From contig JAEYKI010000010.1 of assembly GCA_023408315.1 (NCBI GenBank), positions 1 through 64,000 on the forward strand: 64,000 nt of DNA, given 5' to 3'. The stretch comes from Bacillota bacterium (GTDB lineage Bacteria; Bacillota; Clostridia; Christensenellales; Christensenellaceae). Positions 26,952-36,168 of the stretch are shown piece by piece. A model generated the notes under the pieces. The model worked only from the letters and a program-made list of their open reading frames with translations. It ran no database searches and had not been told where the DNA came from. Numbering within the stretch: the first letter of the stretch is position 1; the number at the start of each line of letters is the position of its first letter. A program made the position numbers and the translations under genes.

Positions 26952-27701
26952 ATGGAAGAATGTTTTGTACGGGGCAGGTCGCTGCCGGAGGCGTATCACA
27001 AGGCGCTGCGGGAGCTGTTTGAAAAGGGGGACGTCTTGAGCTGCAACGACTGGGAGACGCGGCAGAAGGAAGTCTCCATGACCTTTTATGTGGAGGAAGC
27101 CATGGCGGAGCCAATGGTAAGCATGTTCTGGATTGGCGGGCCGCGCGAGCTCCAGCAGTACAAGATGGAGATTTTGGACGGCATCCTTGATTTTGAGATA
27201 GGCCACGAAAACAAATGGGAATACACCTATCACGCGCGGTTTGCGCACCAGCTCCCGTTTATTATAGCTGAACTGAAACGAAACCCGGACACGCGGCGGG
27301 CGATTATAAACATCCGCGATTTTGAAGTGGACAGTGCGAACACGCATCCCGCGTGTTTGCAAAGCATGCAGTTTTTCATCCGCGAGGGCAAATTGCACCA
27401 GAAGGTGATGATGCGCTCAAACGACGCGGCGGAGGCCACGTTTATGAACGCGTTTGCGTTTATTATGCTGCAGGAGAAGATTGCGGACGAAATTGGCGTG
27501 CCTGTGGGCAGCTACACGCACCGGGCCAACAGCTTCCACTGCTACGAAAAAGATTTTGAGCGGCTGGAAGGGTATATAAAAGGAATGGAACGCCCGGTGG
27601 AAAAGCAGACCTTTGTGTACGAAGGCTATTTTAAAGACCTGATGGAGGACTGCATACCCGAGATTGAGGCCATGGTGGAGGAACTGAAAGAAAGGGTGTA
27701 G
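26952..27701 (+). CDS. Thymidylate synthase (ThyA)-family protein
   Basis: A 249-residue protein of the ThyA fold. C135 in HPACLQSMQFF is at the catalytic position, RSND (155-158) and the end segment GSYTHRANSFHCY match conserved nucleotide-binding blocks, and RRAIINIRDFEVD carries the phosphate-binding Arg. The family methylates dUMP, or hydroxymethylates dUMP/dCMP in phage variants, with a folate cofactor. The usual PCH triad here reads PACL, so substrate choice is uncertain. ATG follows AAGGGGGAAG. It is a single gene. Confidence 0.78.
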   Translation: MEECFVRGRSLPEAYHKALRELFEKGDVLSCNDWETRQKEVSMTFYVEEAMAEPMVSMFWIGGPRELQQYKMEILDGILDFEIGHENKWEYTYHARFAHQLPFIIAELKRNPDTRRAIINIRDFEVDSANTHPACLQSMQFFIREGKLHQKVMMRSNDAAEATFMNAFAFIMLQEKIADEIGVPVGSYTHRANSFHCYEKDFERLEGYIKGMERPVEKQTFVYEGYFKDLMEDCIPEIEAMVEELKERV

Positions 27702-27748
27702 GCGGTTTTTGCTTTGCGAAAATAAAGCTGATGAATGGGAGATGTTTT

Positions 27749-28879
27749 ATGGAGGAAAGAAAAAACAGGCTAATATATATTGATTATATACGGCTGCTGG
27801 TGATTGTGCTGGTTGTGATGCAGCACCTTGCCGTTACATACACGGGCATGGGCGGCTGGTATTACAAGGAAGGCGCGCCTCTGGACCTGCTGACGCAAGG
27901 CACCTTTGGCTTTTACCAGAGCCTGACGCAGGGCTTTTTTATGGGCCTGCTGTTTTTGCTGGCGGGGTATTTTGTTCCGGCGGCATATGACAAAAAAGGT
28001 TTTGGAAAGTTTATCCGCGACCGGCTTGTGCGCCTTGGCATACCCGCGCTGATCTACATGCTGGCGATTCATCCGCTGATTGTGTGCTACCTGCTTGGCT
28101 ACGGCGTGCAGCAAGGGTTCTGGAGTTTTTATGCCGGATATATTGCCAGCCTGGACGTTTTGGGCGGCTCCGGGCCAATGTGGTTTGTGATCGCGCTGCT
28201 GCTGTTTACCGTGATCTATGGCGTTGTGCGCCTGCTGGTTCCGGCGCGGCCGGCAAAAACGGAGATGAAGCCCACAGCCAAAAGCTTATGGATGCTGATT
28301 CTGATTATTGCGGTGTGCGCGTTTTTGATCCGCATTGTGCAGCCCATTGGCACGAGCGTTTTTAACATGCAGATTTGCTATTTTGCCCAGTACATTGTTT
28401 TGTTCATTGCGGGCATATTGGCCTTCCGGCACAACCTGTTTGCCAAAATACCTTACAAGGCGGGCAAGAAGTGGCTGATATTTGGGGTTGTGTTTGGATT
28501 TGTAAGCTGGGCTTTTCTGATGATATTCGGCGGGGCGCTTGAAAACCAGGGCCCGCTGAACGGCGGGGTTACCTGGCAGAGCGCCGGATTTTCGATGTGG
28601 GAGTCTTTTGTTGCGGTGGCGGTTGGCGTGGGCCTGATTGCCGTGTTCCGGGAGAAATGCAGCAGGGAAAACAGATTTTTTAAAACGCTGTCTGACAATT
28701 CTTTTGCGGTGTATATGTTCCACCCGCCCATTATTATTGCGGCGGCCCTGCTGTTTGCGCCCGTGGAGCTGCCCATTGCTGCCAAGTTTGCCGTTATGTG
28801 CGCCGTGTGCCTGCCGCTGTGCTTTTTGGCCGCGCATTATATCATACGCAGGATTCCGCTGCTTAAAAAGGTGATGTGA
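27749..28879 (+). CDS. Membrane acyltransferase family 3 protein
   Basis: A 376-residue protein with about ten helices. The opening RLIYIDYIRLLVIVLVVMQHLAVTYTG holds the conserved His of the acyltransferase-3 (OatA/NodX-like) family at about residue 24. The C-terminal part has FHPPIIIAAALL. These enzymes move acetyl or succinyl groups onto sugars, peptidoglycan or lipids across the membrane. ATG at 27749 follows GGGAGATG. The acceptor is unknown. Confidence 0.85.
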   Translation: MEERKNRLIYIDYIRLLVIVLVVMQHLAVTYTGMGGWYYKEGAPLDLLTQGTFGFYQSLTQGFFMGLLFLLAGYFVPAAYDKKGFGKFIRDRLVRLGIPALIYMLAIHPLIVCYLLGYGVQQGFWSFYAGYIASLDVLGGSGPMWFVIALLLFTVIYGVVRLLVPARPAKTEMKPTAKSLWMLILIIAVCAFLIRIVQPIGTSVFNMQICYFAQYIVLFIAGILAFRHNLFAKIPYKAGKKWLIFGVVFGFVSWAFLMIFGGALENQGPLNGGVTWQSAGFSMWESFVAVAVGVGLIAVFREKCSRENRFFKTLSDNSFAVYMFHPPIIIAAALLFAPVELPIAAKFAVMCAVCLPLCFLAAHYIIRRIPLLKKVM

Positions 28880-29482
28880 GGCGGGGGCAAGAGTTCTTTT
28901 GATGAAAAATAATAAAAGAGAAATGTGCGTTTTTTAAAATATATTAAGGTAATATTAGGGTCAATACTTCCATAATATTCTCGACGGGAAAATTGTTTTT
29001 ATATTCCATAAATTTGTAAGTTAATCGGCGGCACATATTCAGTTAGTAAACGGGCGATTTAATGAATGAGCCCGTTTTTGCTTTGTTTGCAGCCGCCCGC
29101 ACATACAAATTAGAATGGCGCAGTGCGCTGAAGGGCAACGTTTGTGTGGGTTATAAATTTGCGTATAATGGACAGGCAGGCAGTGGAGCAAGCGCGCCGC
29201 GGAATGGAATCTGCCAGAAACATTGGCAGACGTTGGAGACGGCATGGGGAGAAAGGCCCCAGGCCCCGCAGGGCCGTTTTAAGGAGGTTACGGGGGTATC
29301 GGGGGGCCTAAGGAGGGAAATCGGAATCCCTCCTGGCCCCCTGACAAAAAGGAAGCCCGCAGAGCCAAGCCCAAACATCCGGGCAAAGGCAGATTCATCA
29401 TGCGCCGGGGTTTCACGGAGCGGTGTGGCCGCCGCTCCCTACAGGAGACGTCAAAAAGCGCCGGATTGCTTTGCTTTTAATA
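28880..29482. other. Gene-free 600-base stretch with hairpins
   Basis: The AT-rich left half ends in a terminator-like hairpin (29048-29079). The right half carries a long GC hairpin (29302-29341: GGGGGCC and AGGAGGG paired with CCCTCCT and GGCCCCC) and a variant of the dispersed palindrome (29417-29444). Open frames here are read through these repeats and are not convincing. Confidence 0.55.
29048..29079 (+). terminator. Terminator-like hairpin
   Basis: AAACGGGC (29048-29055) pairs with GCCCGTTT (29070-29077), followed by T residues; 170 bases after the acyltransferase gene. Confidence 0.6.
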
Positions 29483-30118
29483 TTATCCGCCAATCACGCT
29501 GAACCGCTTTTGAATATGTTTGGCGTTTTCCAGTTCATCCACCATGGCGATTGCGTAATCCGCATAGCTGATGTAGCTTTCGCCTTTGCTGTTGAATATG
29601 GCTTCCTCGCCGCCCGGGATATAGGAACCTGTGCGGAGGCCGCTGGCATCGAGCACAACTGCGGGGCTTAAGAATGTCCACAGTACGTCGTTTCTTCCGC
29701 GGATATATTCCAGCGAATTTGCCATAGCCGTGGCCAGGGGCAGATATTCCGCAGGGAACTCTTTTGTCTGGAGCAATTGAACCGCATGGCTTGGGTCTGT
29801 GTACAGGCTGCCCGCGCCGCCGACGATCAACAGCCTTGTTTTGGTACCCGAAAGAATATCGCACAAATGGCTGGTGGTTGTGGTGAACAGCCCGAAATCC
29901 GCAGGGTTCCAGACTCCGAACGCATCTACGACCGCGTCGAACGGGGCGAGGTCTTCTTTGGTTAAAGAGAGGATGTCTTTCTCAATCACCGGAAAGGCTG
30001 CCTCCGCCAGCTTTGCCTTGTTCCGAACGATACCAGCAACTTCGTGCCCCCGCGCCAAAGCCTCACGAACAATCAGTCCGCCCGCTTTTCCGTTTGCGCC
30101 TATAACTGCTATTTTCAT
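29483..30118 (-). CDS. NAD(P)-binding atypical SDR protein
   Basis: A 211-residue protein with an N-terminal Rossmann motif MKIAVIGANGKAGGLIVREAL (GxxGxxG pattern) and RNKAKL after strand 2, as in NmrA/YwnB-like reductases. FLSPAVVLDASGLRTGSY in the C-terminal half is typical. It probably acts as an NADPH-dependent reductase or redox sensor. ATG at 30118 is chosen because TGGAGG lies nine bases upstream. The substrate is unknown. Confidence 0.85.
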   Translation of the reverse strand: MKIAVIGANGKAGGLIVREALARGHEVAGIVRNKAKLAEAAFPVIEKDILSLTKEDLAPFDAVVDAFGVWNPADFGLFTTTTSHLCDILSGTKTRLLIVGGAGSLYTDPSHAVQLLQTKEFPAEYLPLATAMANSLEYIRGRNDVLWTFLSPAVVLDASGLRTGSYIPGGEEAIFNSKGESYISYADYAIAMVDELENAKHIQKRFSVIGG

Positions 30119-30241
30119 GTTATCAGCCTCCATATCATACTTTTTTTATTTTATAACTGTATTGGTATTGTAAACACATGCAAAAGTGAACTAACACGTA
30201 AAGTGTATTGAGCTTTTATTGGTTCTATGCTATTTGTTTGG

Positions 30242-30340
30242 GGGGCGCACCGGGGCGGAGCCGACCCCGCCGGCCGCGGATAAAGGGAAGTGGAAGCCTG
30301 CTGAATAGGAGGCTTCTCTCCTTCCACCGCAGAGCGCCCC
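30242..30340. repeat. Long nested inverted repeat
   Basis: GGGGCGC (30242-30248) pairs with GCGCCCC (30334-30340). Inside, GTGGAAG (30290-30296) pairs with CTTCCAC (30321-30327), and AAGCCT pairs with AGGCTT in the tip. It is a 99-base GC-rich structure in an otherwise AT-rich gap of about 400 bases (30119-30514). It could be an RNA or a palindromic element. Confidence 0.5.
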
Positions 30341-30514
30341 AGCAAGACAAAGCAATGGAACCGGCGGTACGGATCCGCCGACGTTTAAAATGGCAGGGGA
30401 GCATCAATCGCTATTTGATCTTTTGCTTATTATTTTGTGCATTAGTGTTATATCGCTAACTGTTTTTTTTATAATTACATATTATTTAAGTGATATATCG
30501 ACGCGGAGGCTGAT

Positions 30515-30757
30515 ATGAACACGAGTGAATCCGTTGCATACAGAATTAAAGAATTATGTAAAAAGGCGGGAATTACGCCCAACGCGCTTAGTTATTTGTC
30601 TGCCGTACCGCAATCAACTATTAAAAGCATCTTAATCGGGGAAAGCCTGAACCCCGGTATTGTAACAATCAAAAAGCTTTGCGACGGTTTGGATATAGAC
30701 CTGAAAGAGTTTTTTGATTCCGATGTTTTTACGATGCTGGATCAGGAAATCCAATAG
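30515..30757 (+). CDS. XRE-family transcriptional regulator
   Basis: An 80-residue helix-turn-helix protein of the Cro/C1 type: VAYRIKELCKKAGITPNALSYLSAVPQSTIKSILIGES holds the recognition helix around residues 33-42, and NPGIVTIKKLCDGLDIDLKEFF is the typical end of the domain. No effector domain. GCGGAGG precedes the ATG. It stands alone; the target is unknown. Confidence 0.88.
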   Translation: MNTSESVAYRIKELCKKAGITPNALSYLSAVPQSTIKSILIGESLNPGIVTIKKLCDGLDIDLKEFFDSDVFTMLDQEIQ

Positions 30758-30928
30758 CTGTTTCTCGCCTTGGAATTATGTCTGGCAGGCAAGAATTTTA
30801 AAAATCTTTTTTTTTTAGTATGTTTTGATATTATTTAATGCATTTTACCAGTTTTTATAGTATAATAAAATTAACATATCTATATATTAGAGGCAACATT
30901 TAAAAATTTCATAAGTGGAGAAAAAATT

Positions 30929-31417
30929 ATGGTAGCTACGCGAAGAGTATATAATAGGAGACCATATAAAAGGCACGGCGGATACGCTGTTCTGGCTTTT
31001 CTGATTGAAAAGAAGTTTTTGCTGATTTCCATTGCCGGGGCCGTGGTTGTTGTCATTCTGTTTTTTTATCCGGGCGTACTCACCAACCGCGCGGACACCG
31101 TGGACGCACAATCCACCATACCGCCCTTTGTGGCGGAAGAACCTTCCGAAAGCCCTTCCGCACCGCCTACCCAGGCGCCGGCCGTTACGCCTTCTCCCAG
31201 CCCCTCTGCCGTGGTGTTCAGCCGGGTTCTTAAATATACCACGCCCAACATGCAGGGGGACGACGTTTGGGCCCTGCAGGAGAAGCTGGGGCTTAAGCCG
31301 GACGGATATTTTGGCCGGGACACGGTGGCGGCGGTGGTGAAGTTTCAACTGAAGAATGGGCTGACGGGGGACGGCATTGCGGGAGACGAGACGCTGCAAA
31401 AAATGGGCCTGAAATAG
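30929..31417 (+). CDS. Membrane-anchored peptidoglycan-binding protein, copy 1
   Basis: A 162-residue protein: a basic N-terminus (MVATRRVYNRRPYKR), one helix (about 28-50), a Pro/Ser-rich linker (about 65-95) and a C-terminal PG_binding_1 domain (MQGDDVWALQEKLGLKPDGYFGRDT). The helix should place the wall-binding domain outside. It is paralogous to the next gene in each part, including promoter region and terminator. The role is probably cell-wall attachment or structure. Confidence 0.82.
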   Translation: MVATRRVYNRRPYKRHGGYAVLAFLIEKKFLLISIAGAVVVVILFFYPGVLTNRADTVDAQSTIPPFVAEEPSESPSAPPTQAPAVTPSPSPSAVVFSRVLKYTTPNMQGDDVWALQEKLGLKPDGYFGRDTVAAVVKFQLKNGLTGDGIAGDETLQKMGLK

Positions 31418-31448
31418 CGTTTGCATGGGGCCGCATATGAATGAATAC

Positions 31449-31479
31449 AAGGCAATGGCTGATACCGTTGCCTTTTTTT
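31449..31479 (+). terminator. Terminator of copy 1
   Basis: AAGGCAATGG pairs with CCGTTGCCTT and is followed by seven T. The same stem recurs after copy 2. Confidence 0.85.
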
Positions 31480-31622
31480 ATGGGGGTAAATTTTTTAAAA
31501 AACCGCACCGGACTCGCGTTTTTTGACCCATTGAGAAAAAATGTTAATATTTATTTCATGTACATGAGAAATTTTTGTAGTATAATAAAATAAAATAGCT
31601 GTTAATGTTTGGAGAATTATTT

Positions 31623-32192
31623 ATGGTAGCAACACGAAAAGTATACAACATGAGGCGGTACAAAAGAAAGCGCAGCGGCATGGAAGCTTTTAAATATTTC
31701 GTCTATGAAAAGAAGTTTTTATTGATTGGAATAGCCGCAGCCGTAGTTGTTGTGGTTCTGTTTTTTTACCCGGGTGTTTTAACCAACGGCAGCAAAGACG
31801 ATACTTTGGTGGCAGACGAGACGCAGACCCCCGCCGTGGAGTCTGTGGAGCCGGAGGCCACGCCGCTGGAATCCGCGCTGCCTTCCGCCGAGGCTTCGCC
31901 AGAAACTTCGGCAATCGCGTCGCCGGAAGCTGCGGCATCGCCTGAGGCGTCCGCTTCGCCGGAGGCATCCCCCAGCGCTTCGGCGTCCGCTCCGCGCACA
32001 TTGAAGTACACCAAGCCCAACATGCAGGGCGACGACGTTTGGGCGTTGCAGGAAAAGCTGGGCCTGAAGGCGGACGGGTTTTACGGCCAGTCCACCGCGG
32101 ACGCGGTAAGGGAGTTCCAGCAGGAGAACGGGCTGCCGGCAGACGGCATTGCGGGGCCCTCTACCCTTGAAAAGCTGGGGCTGCTGAATTAA
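31623..32192 (+). CDS. Membrane-anchored peptidoglycan-binding protein, copy 2
   Basis: A 189-residue paralogue of the preceding protein: MVATRKVYNMRRYKRKRSG, one helix (about 35-55), a longer linker of Ser/Pro/Glu/Ala repeats (SPEA units, about 80-120) and a C-terminal PG_binding_1 domain (MQGDDVWALQEKLGLKADGF). ATG at 31623 follows GGAGA. Both copies are preceded by TTTTTRTAGTATAATAAAAT, so gene, promoter and terminator were duplicated together. The linker has since expanded. Confidence 0.82.
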   Translation: MVATRKVYNMRRYKRKRSGMEAFKYFVYEKKFLLIGIAAAVVVVVLFFYPGVLTNGSKDDTLVADETQTPAVESVEPEATPLESALPSAEASPETSAIASPEAAASPEASASPEASPSASASAPRTLKYTKPNMQGDDVWALQEKLGLKADGFYGQSTADAVREFQQENGLPADGIAGPSTLEKLGLLN

Positions 32193-32215
32193 AACAATGA
32201 AACAACCGGTTGAAA

Positions 32216-32245
32216 AAGGCAATGGCGCAAACCGTTGCTTTTTTT
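32216..32245 (+). terminator. Terminator of copy 2
   Basis: AAGGCAATGG pairs with CCGTTGC followed by seven T; near-identical to the stem at 31449-31479. Confidence 0.8.
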
Positions 32246-32343
32246 ATGCAGGTTTTTTCTGGTAAGCATTTCCGGCTAATGAATCCCCGGGAATGTTTCG
32301 ATATATATGTTGTATTAAAATAATGGATTGGAGAGTGTGCATT

Positions 32344-33006
32344 TTGGCCAGTATATTTCCGAATTTATTGAATTTTGCGGATATGAATTTATATGATCTG
32401 ATCCAGCTGGTAGCAACGATCATTCTGGCTGTTGCCGCCATCACCGTTGGCGTGCACGCCAGCAGGCTGAACGAGCAGTCCGGTGAAGCGGGCCGTAAGG
32501 TTGCAGAGGCGGCCCAGCAGTCCATGCAGCACGGCAAAATGATGAGGGAGACGGAACTGAACATTGCCGTTTTGGGGCGGATTATAGAAGTATACAATTT
32601 TTTTATCAAGGATATATTTGTTACCAATTTTTTTGCCAAAGAAAACGAGGAGCCGCTGCGCAAAAAGTGCAACGAAGTTTTGTATCAATCTGCCTTTTTG
32701 TTCAACCAGGAAGTGAACGGGGTGGTGGAAAGGTCTGTATACCGGATATTGGCCGCGTATACGGATGGAATACCCTCTTACACGCAGGAGGAATACGACA
32801 GGGCCAGGAACAACCAGTCGGCCGGCCTGGAGATTAAAATATACGAGGCGTTTATTAAGCGGGAAGACACCGCGGAGGATACGCGCAAAACGTACGAGAA
32901 TACGCTGGAGAAGCTGGTGTTTCTTTCCAACATACGGTTTGATATAGAAAACGCGTTTGAATGCTTTAAACTGAACCTGGGGCCGGAGAGGATTGACTCC
33001 CTGTAG
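32344..33006 (+). CDS. Membrane-anchored protein of unknown function
   Basis: A 220-residue protein with one helix near the N-terminus (LIQLVATIILAVAAITVGVH) followed by a mostly helical, charged cytoplasmic region (LNEQSGEAGRKVAEAAQQSM onwards). The TTG at 32344 has GGAGAG ten bases upstream; the ATG at 32323 lacks a ribosome site. Proteins of this layout, with one helix and then a helical bundle, are commonly annotated as DUF4760-like, but I could not confirm this. It is followed by a good terminator. Confidence 0.6.
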   Translation: MASIFPNLLNFADMNLYDLIQLVATIILAVAAITVGVHASRLNEQSGEAGRKVAEAAQQSMQHGKMMRETELNIAVLGRIIEVYNFFIKDIFVTNFFAKENEEPLRKKCNEVLYQSAFLFNQEVNGVVERSVYRILAAYTDGIPSYTQEEYDRARNNQSAGLEIKIYEAFIKREDTAEDTRKTYENTLEKLVFLSNIRFDIENAFECFKLNLGPERIDSL

Positions 33007-33021
33007 TTTGCAGCAATATGG

Positions 33022-33054
33022 AAAAGAGCCATACAGTGTACGGCTCTTTTTTTT
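33022..33054 (+). terminator. Terminator
   Basis: AAAAGAGCC (33022-33030) pairs with GGCTCTTTT (33042-33050), followed by further T. It ends the unit before NudC. Confidence 0.85.
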
Positions 33055-33249
33055 GCCGCGGTACCAGTACCCGTTTTATTTTGAAGATACCGCAACCAAG
33101 CGATCGTACCACAAAGGAGTTATTAATTTCCAGATGTAAATATTCCCAATAAATTTTAGGCCCAAAGCCATGCTGCGGGTGATGGACAGGAAGCGGGATG
33201 TGGTGTATTCTATATACATTGTTTCACGGGATGCGGAAAGGCAGAAAAT

Positions 33250-34068
33250 ATGATACACAACATTGAACCCAGGGTGTTCAACAACAATTACCGGCAGGAG
33301 ACGCCGGATGCGAATAGTTTTTTGGTATTTGTAAAAAACAGCACGGTTTTATTGAGAGAGACGCAGGGTGTGATTCTGTTTCCCCGGCTGGACGAGGTGG
33401 AAGCGCCCGCCTCCTGCACGTATCTGTTTACCATAGACGAGAGCAAATTTTTCCTGGCGCAGGAGGCCGAGCCGTGGGGAAATTTTGCGTATATGGATAT
33501 AATGGAGCTGCGCAACAAAAAGCCCAAGCACATGGCGTTTGCGGCGGCAACCGCCAGCCAGCTTGCGGACTGGTACAGGGGCAACCGCTTTTGCGGCAGG
33601 TGCGGCGCGGAAATGGCGCCGGACGCAAAGGAGCGCATGCTGCGGTGCGGTAAATGCGGCAACATGGTATACCCCAAAATATTGCCCGCCGTGATTGTGG
33701 GGGTGACGGACGGCGACAGGCTGCTGATGACAAAATACGCGGGCAGGCGGTACAGGAACTATGCGCTGATTGCCGGGTTCTGCGAGATTGGGGAGCCGAT
33801 TGAGGACACCGTCCACCGGGAGGTTCTGGAGGAAGCGGGCGTGCGTGTGAAGAACATACGGTTTTACAAGAGCCAGCCATGGCCATTCTCCGACACACTG
33901 CTGATGGGCTTTTACTGCGACCTGGACGGTTCCAACGCCATTGTGATGGACGAGGCGGAGCTTTCTGTTGCCGAGTGGATTTGCCGGGATGATATTGACG
34001 TTGTGCCGGACGATATAAGCCTGACGAACGAGATGATTATAAACTTTAAAGAGCGCGGCAACTGCTGA
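33250..34068 (+). CDS. nudC: NADH pyrophosphatase / NAD-cap hydrolase
   Basis: A 272-residue Nudix enzyme. Zinc-ribbon cysteines C115, C118, C133 and C136 precede the Nudix box starting at G176 (GFCEIGEPIEDTVHREVLEE). SQPWPF (208-213) is the NudC-specific motif. It hydrolyses NAD(H) to NMN and AMP and removes NAD caps from RNA. Length and order of parts fit the family. The ATG follows GGAAAGG. A terminator follows the gene. Confidence 0.95.
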   Translation: MIHNIEPRVFNNNYRQETPDANSFLVFVKNSTVLLRETQGVILFPRLDEVEAPASCTYLFTIDESKFFLAQEAEPWGNFAYMDIMELRNKKPKHMAFAAATASQLADWYRGNRFCGRCGAEMAPDAKERMLRCGKCGNMVYPKILPAVIVGVTDGDRLLMTKYAGRRYRNYALIAGFCEIGEPIEDTVHREVLEEAGVRVKNIRFYKSQPWPFSDTLLMGFYCDLDGSNAIVMDEAELSVAEWICRDDIDVVPDDISLTNEMIINFKERGNC

Positions 34069-34085
34069 GGCTGGATACGTTATAT

Positions 34086-34108
34086 AAAAGGGCGGTCAGC
34101 CCTTTTTT
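34086..34108 (+). terminator. Terminator of nudC
   Basis: AAAAGGGC pairs with GCCCTTTT, five-base loop, six T. Confidence 0.85.
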
Positions 34109-34439
34109 CTTGGGCTTTTGCCGAATAATTTTATCTGGTTAGCGAAAGGCACCTTTGCCAATGGAGCCTGGCATCATGGTATAAGCATTTTGTGCAACAG
34201 ATATCGACGTGTACTAGATTTATTCGGTTCATAAAAGAATAATTATTTCAGGCCGCCGCAGTAATGCAGGCAGGGGAGCATACCGGTCGCCCTTACAGGG
34301 CGGTATGGAAAAGATTCTTGGAGCAAATGATCGGGACTGCGCGGAGCGGAGTGGGCATTGGCCCGTGCAAAACACATTGCACAAAAAGTGCCTGTGGCGC
34401 AGGCCAATGATTGCGCTGCATACTTCCTGATACGAAGGA
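34109..34439. other. Gene-free stretch with decayed repeats
   Basis: It contains a fragment like the dispersed CCTTTGCCAAAGGAGCC element (near 34150) and the dyad CGCCCTTACAGGGCG (near 34290). No coding signal was seen on either strand. Confidence 0.5.
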
Positions 34440-35129
34440 CTATTTGATCAATTCATTCAGTATCTTATTTGCGTTTTTTATTATTGGAGAGCCATGGCCA
34501 AACAACGCATACTCAATGGGATAGCGCAATAATTTTTTTGCATCTGTATGAACCTGATCCGTATTCACATTAAACTTTTCCGGAACACCTATTAAAAGGC
34601 CTTTATCTTTGTTGTTTCGAATAACATCACCAAAAAACATGATTTTTCTATCGGCCTGATACAAGGCTATACTTCCGGGTGTATGCCCAGGCACATTGAT
34701 AACCTGCAAACCGCCGATGATGTCAATCGCGTCGCCATCTTCCAAAATGCAATCAATTTGCCCTGCCACACAGTTAAACTGCCGCATATATTTTTGTTCT
34801 TCTATCATCATGCTGTGATAAGCGCCTCCAATTACACTTTGCTGTAAAATGAACGGGGCGTCATTTTTGTGTGCCGCCAGCTTTGCACCCGAGCATCTTG
34901 CAAACTCCGCTGCTCCGCCTATGTGGTCGCAATGGCAATGTGTCAGGATAATCATTTTCAGTTCAGAAAGGGGAAGCCCGTTTTTCTCCAGAATTTGAAC
35001 CAAATACTTTGTTTTCATAAAAATTCCGGTATCAATTAAATAATAGCCGCTATCAGCCAACAGCACATAAACATTTGCTTTTAACACTTCATCTTCTATA
35101 ATAAATAAATCTTTAGTAATTTCTTTCAT
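34440..35129 (-). CDS. Metallo-beta-lactamase-fold hydrolase
   Basis: A 229-residue protein with the metal-binding motif THCHCDHIGG (HxHxDH), later ligands in NVPGHTPGS and FGDVIRNN, and FGHGSP near the end. It binds two metal ions and hydrolyses an unknown ester or thioester; glyoxalase II-like enzymes share this layout. ATG at 35129 is chosen because GGAAGG lies nine bases upstream. The upstream in-frame residues overlap the sortase tail region and are not protein-like. Confidence 0.88.
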   Translation of the reverse strand: MKEITKDLFIIEDEVLKANVYVLLADSGYYLIDTGIFMKTKYLVQILEKNGLPLSELKMIILTHCHCDHIGGAAEFARCSGAKLAAHKNDAPFILQQSVIGGAYHSMMIEEQKYMRQFNCVAGQIDCILEDGDAIDIIGGLQVINVPGHTPGSIALYQADRKIMFFGDVIRNNKDKGLLIGVPEKFNVNTDQVHTDAKKLLRYPIEYALFGHGSPIIKNANKILNELIK

Positions 35130-35230
35130 AAAATTTGCCTTCCCATATCGTTCCAAAATCCTTTGTGCATACAAAAAGGGCTTGCGAATTAAAGCCCTCC
35201 AACTTTTTAATTGTATAGCATGCGCCGGTT

Positions 35231-35914
35231 TTAAGCCGGGGTGCCTTCCAAGCCGCACCGCACCAAAAGCCGCATGTTGCCCTGGCTGGTGCAGGTCATC
35301 AGGGTCATGGAATAATCGCCCTGGTATTCGTCCAGCGCGGCCACGTCGTCCGGCGTTATGGTTTCGATATTATACACCTTGTACGCGTATGTTTTATCCG
35401 GCGTCTCAAGCTGCACCACATCTCCCACCTTCAGCTCGTGAAGCCTGCCAAACATCGCGCCGTCCGCGTAGTTGTGCCCGGTAACAATCATGTTGCCCTT
35501 TTCGCCGGGCAGCGCGCCCGTGTAATAGCAAATGGAGCTTTTCAGCGCGTTGTCGTCCGTCTGGCTGATGACCGGCAGCGTTTGGCTCAGCTTGCCAATG
35601 GTCAGTATCCCCAGTATGTTAAAGCCGTCAAACGTGGTGGCCATGGCGGAAGGCTCCGGCACGGACGCCGCGCTCCCGGCCGGGCTCTGCGTCTCAATGG
35701 CCGCAACCGCTTCCCGGTATCCATCCAGTATATGCTTTGCCCTCTGCTCGGCCGCGCCGCCCTCATTGTAGAGCGTGACGCCCACAATGGCCGCGGCAGC
35801 AGCCAACCCCGCGCCCGCGAGCAAAAGCGCCCTGCCCAGGGGGATTGCCCACACAGAACGGAAAAAATTGCCCTTAGCGTTTGGCTTATGTACTCCATAT
35901 GTATTTGGTTTCAA
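35231..35914 (-). CDS. Class D-type sortase
   Basis: A 227-residue transpeptidase: N-terminal helix (about 28-48), linker, then the sortase barrel with H147 (VTGHNYADG), catalytic C208 in TLMTC and R215 in RLLVRC. It anchors secreted proteins carrying LPXTG-like signals to the cell wall. The start is TTG at 35914, preceded by GGGGG. The only candidate substrate in this window is the MPQTG surface protein at 15277-16830. Confidence 0.88.
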   Translation of the reverse strand: MKPNTYGVHKPNAKGNFFRSVWAIPLGRALLLAGAGLAAAAAIVGVTLYNEGGAAEQRAKHILDGYREAVAAIETQSPAGSAASVPEPSAMATTFDGFNILGILTIGKLSQTLPVISQTDDNALKSSICYYTGALPGEKGNMIVTGHNYADGAMFGRLHELKVGDVVQLETPDKTYAYKVYNIETITPDDVAALDEYQGDYSMTLMTCTSQGNMRLLVRCGLEGTPA

Positions 35915-36168
35915 ACAAAAACCCCCGAATCTACACTATATTCCTGATTATACCACAATTTTCAAAAAGAAGTAGCGCTGTATTTGGCCTGCAAGGTTTT
36001 TTAACGGGCGGTATTTCCGCGCCAATGAGTTTCATAAAAATATCACGGAAAGTTCATAGTCAGTTCACATGGGTATTATATAGTAAAAACAACCAAAAAA
36101 TATGGTAATACTTTTTTTCATCATTCCTCCACTCTTTAAAAATAAACCGCTGAAAAGCGGTTTATTTG

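Noticed and set aside
29062..29502. 146-codon plus-strand frame
   Set aside because: It runs through a terminator-like hairpin, a long GC hairpin and a dispersed palindrome; no ribosome site.
33170..33253. 27-codon frame overlapping the nudC start by ATGA
   Set aside because: The overlap is suggestive of coupling, but there is no ribosome site and the frame looks like the tail of a lost gene.
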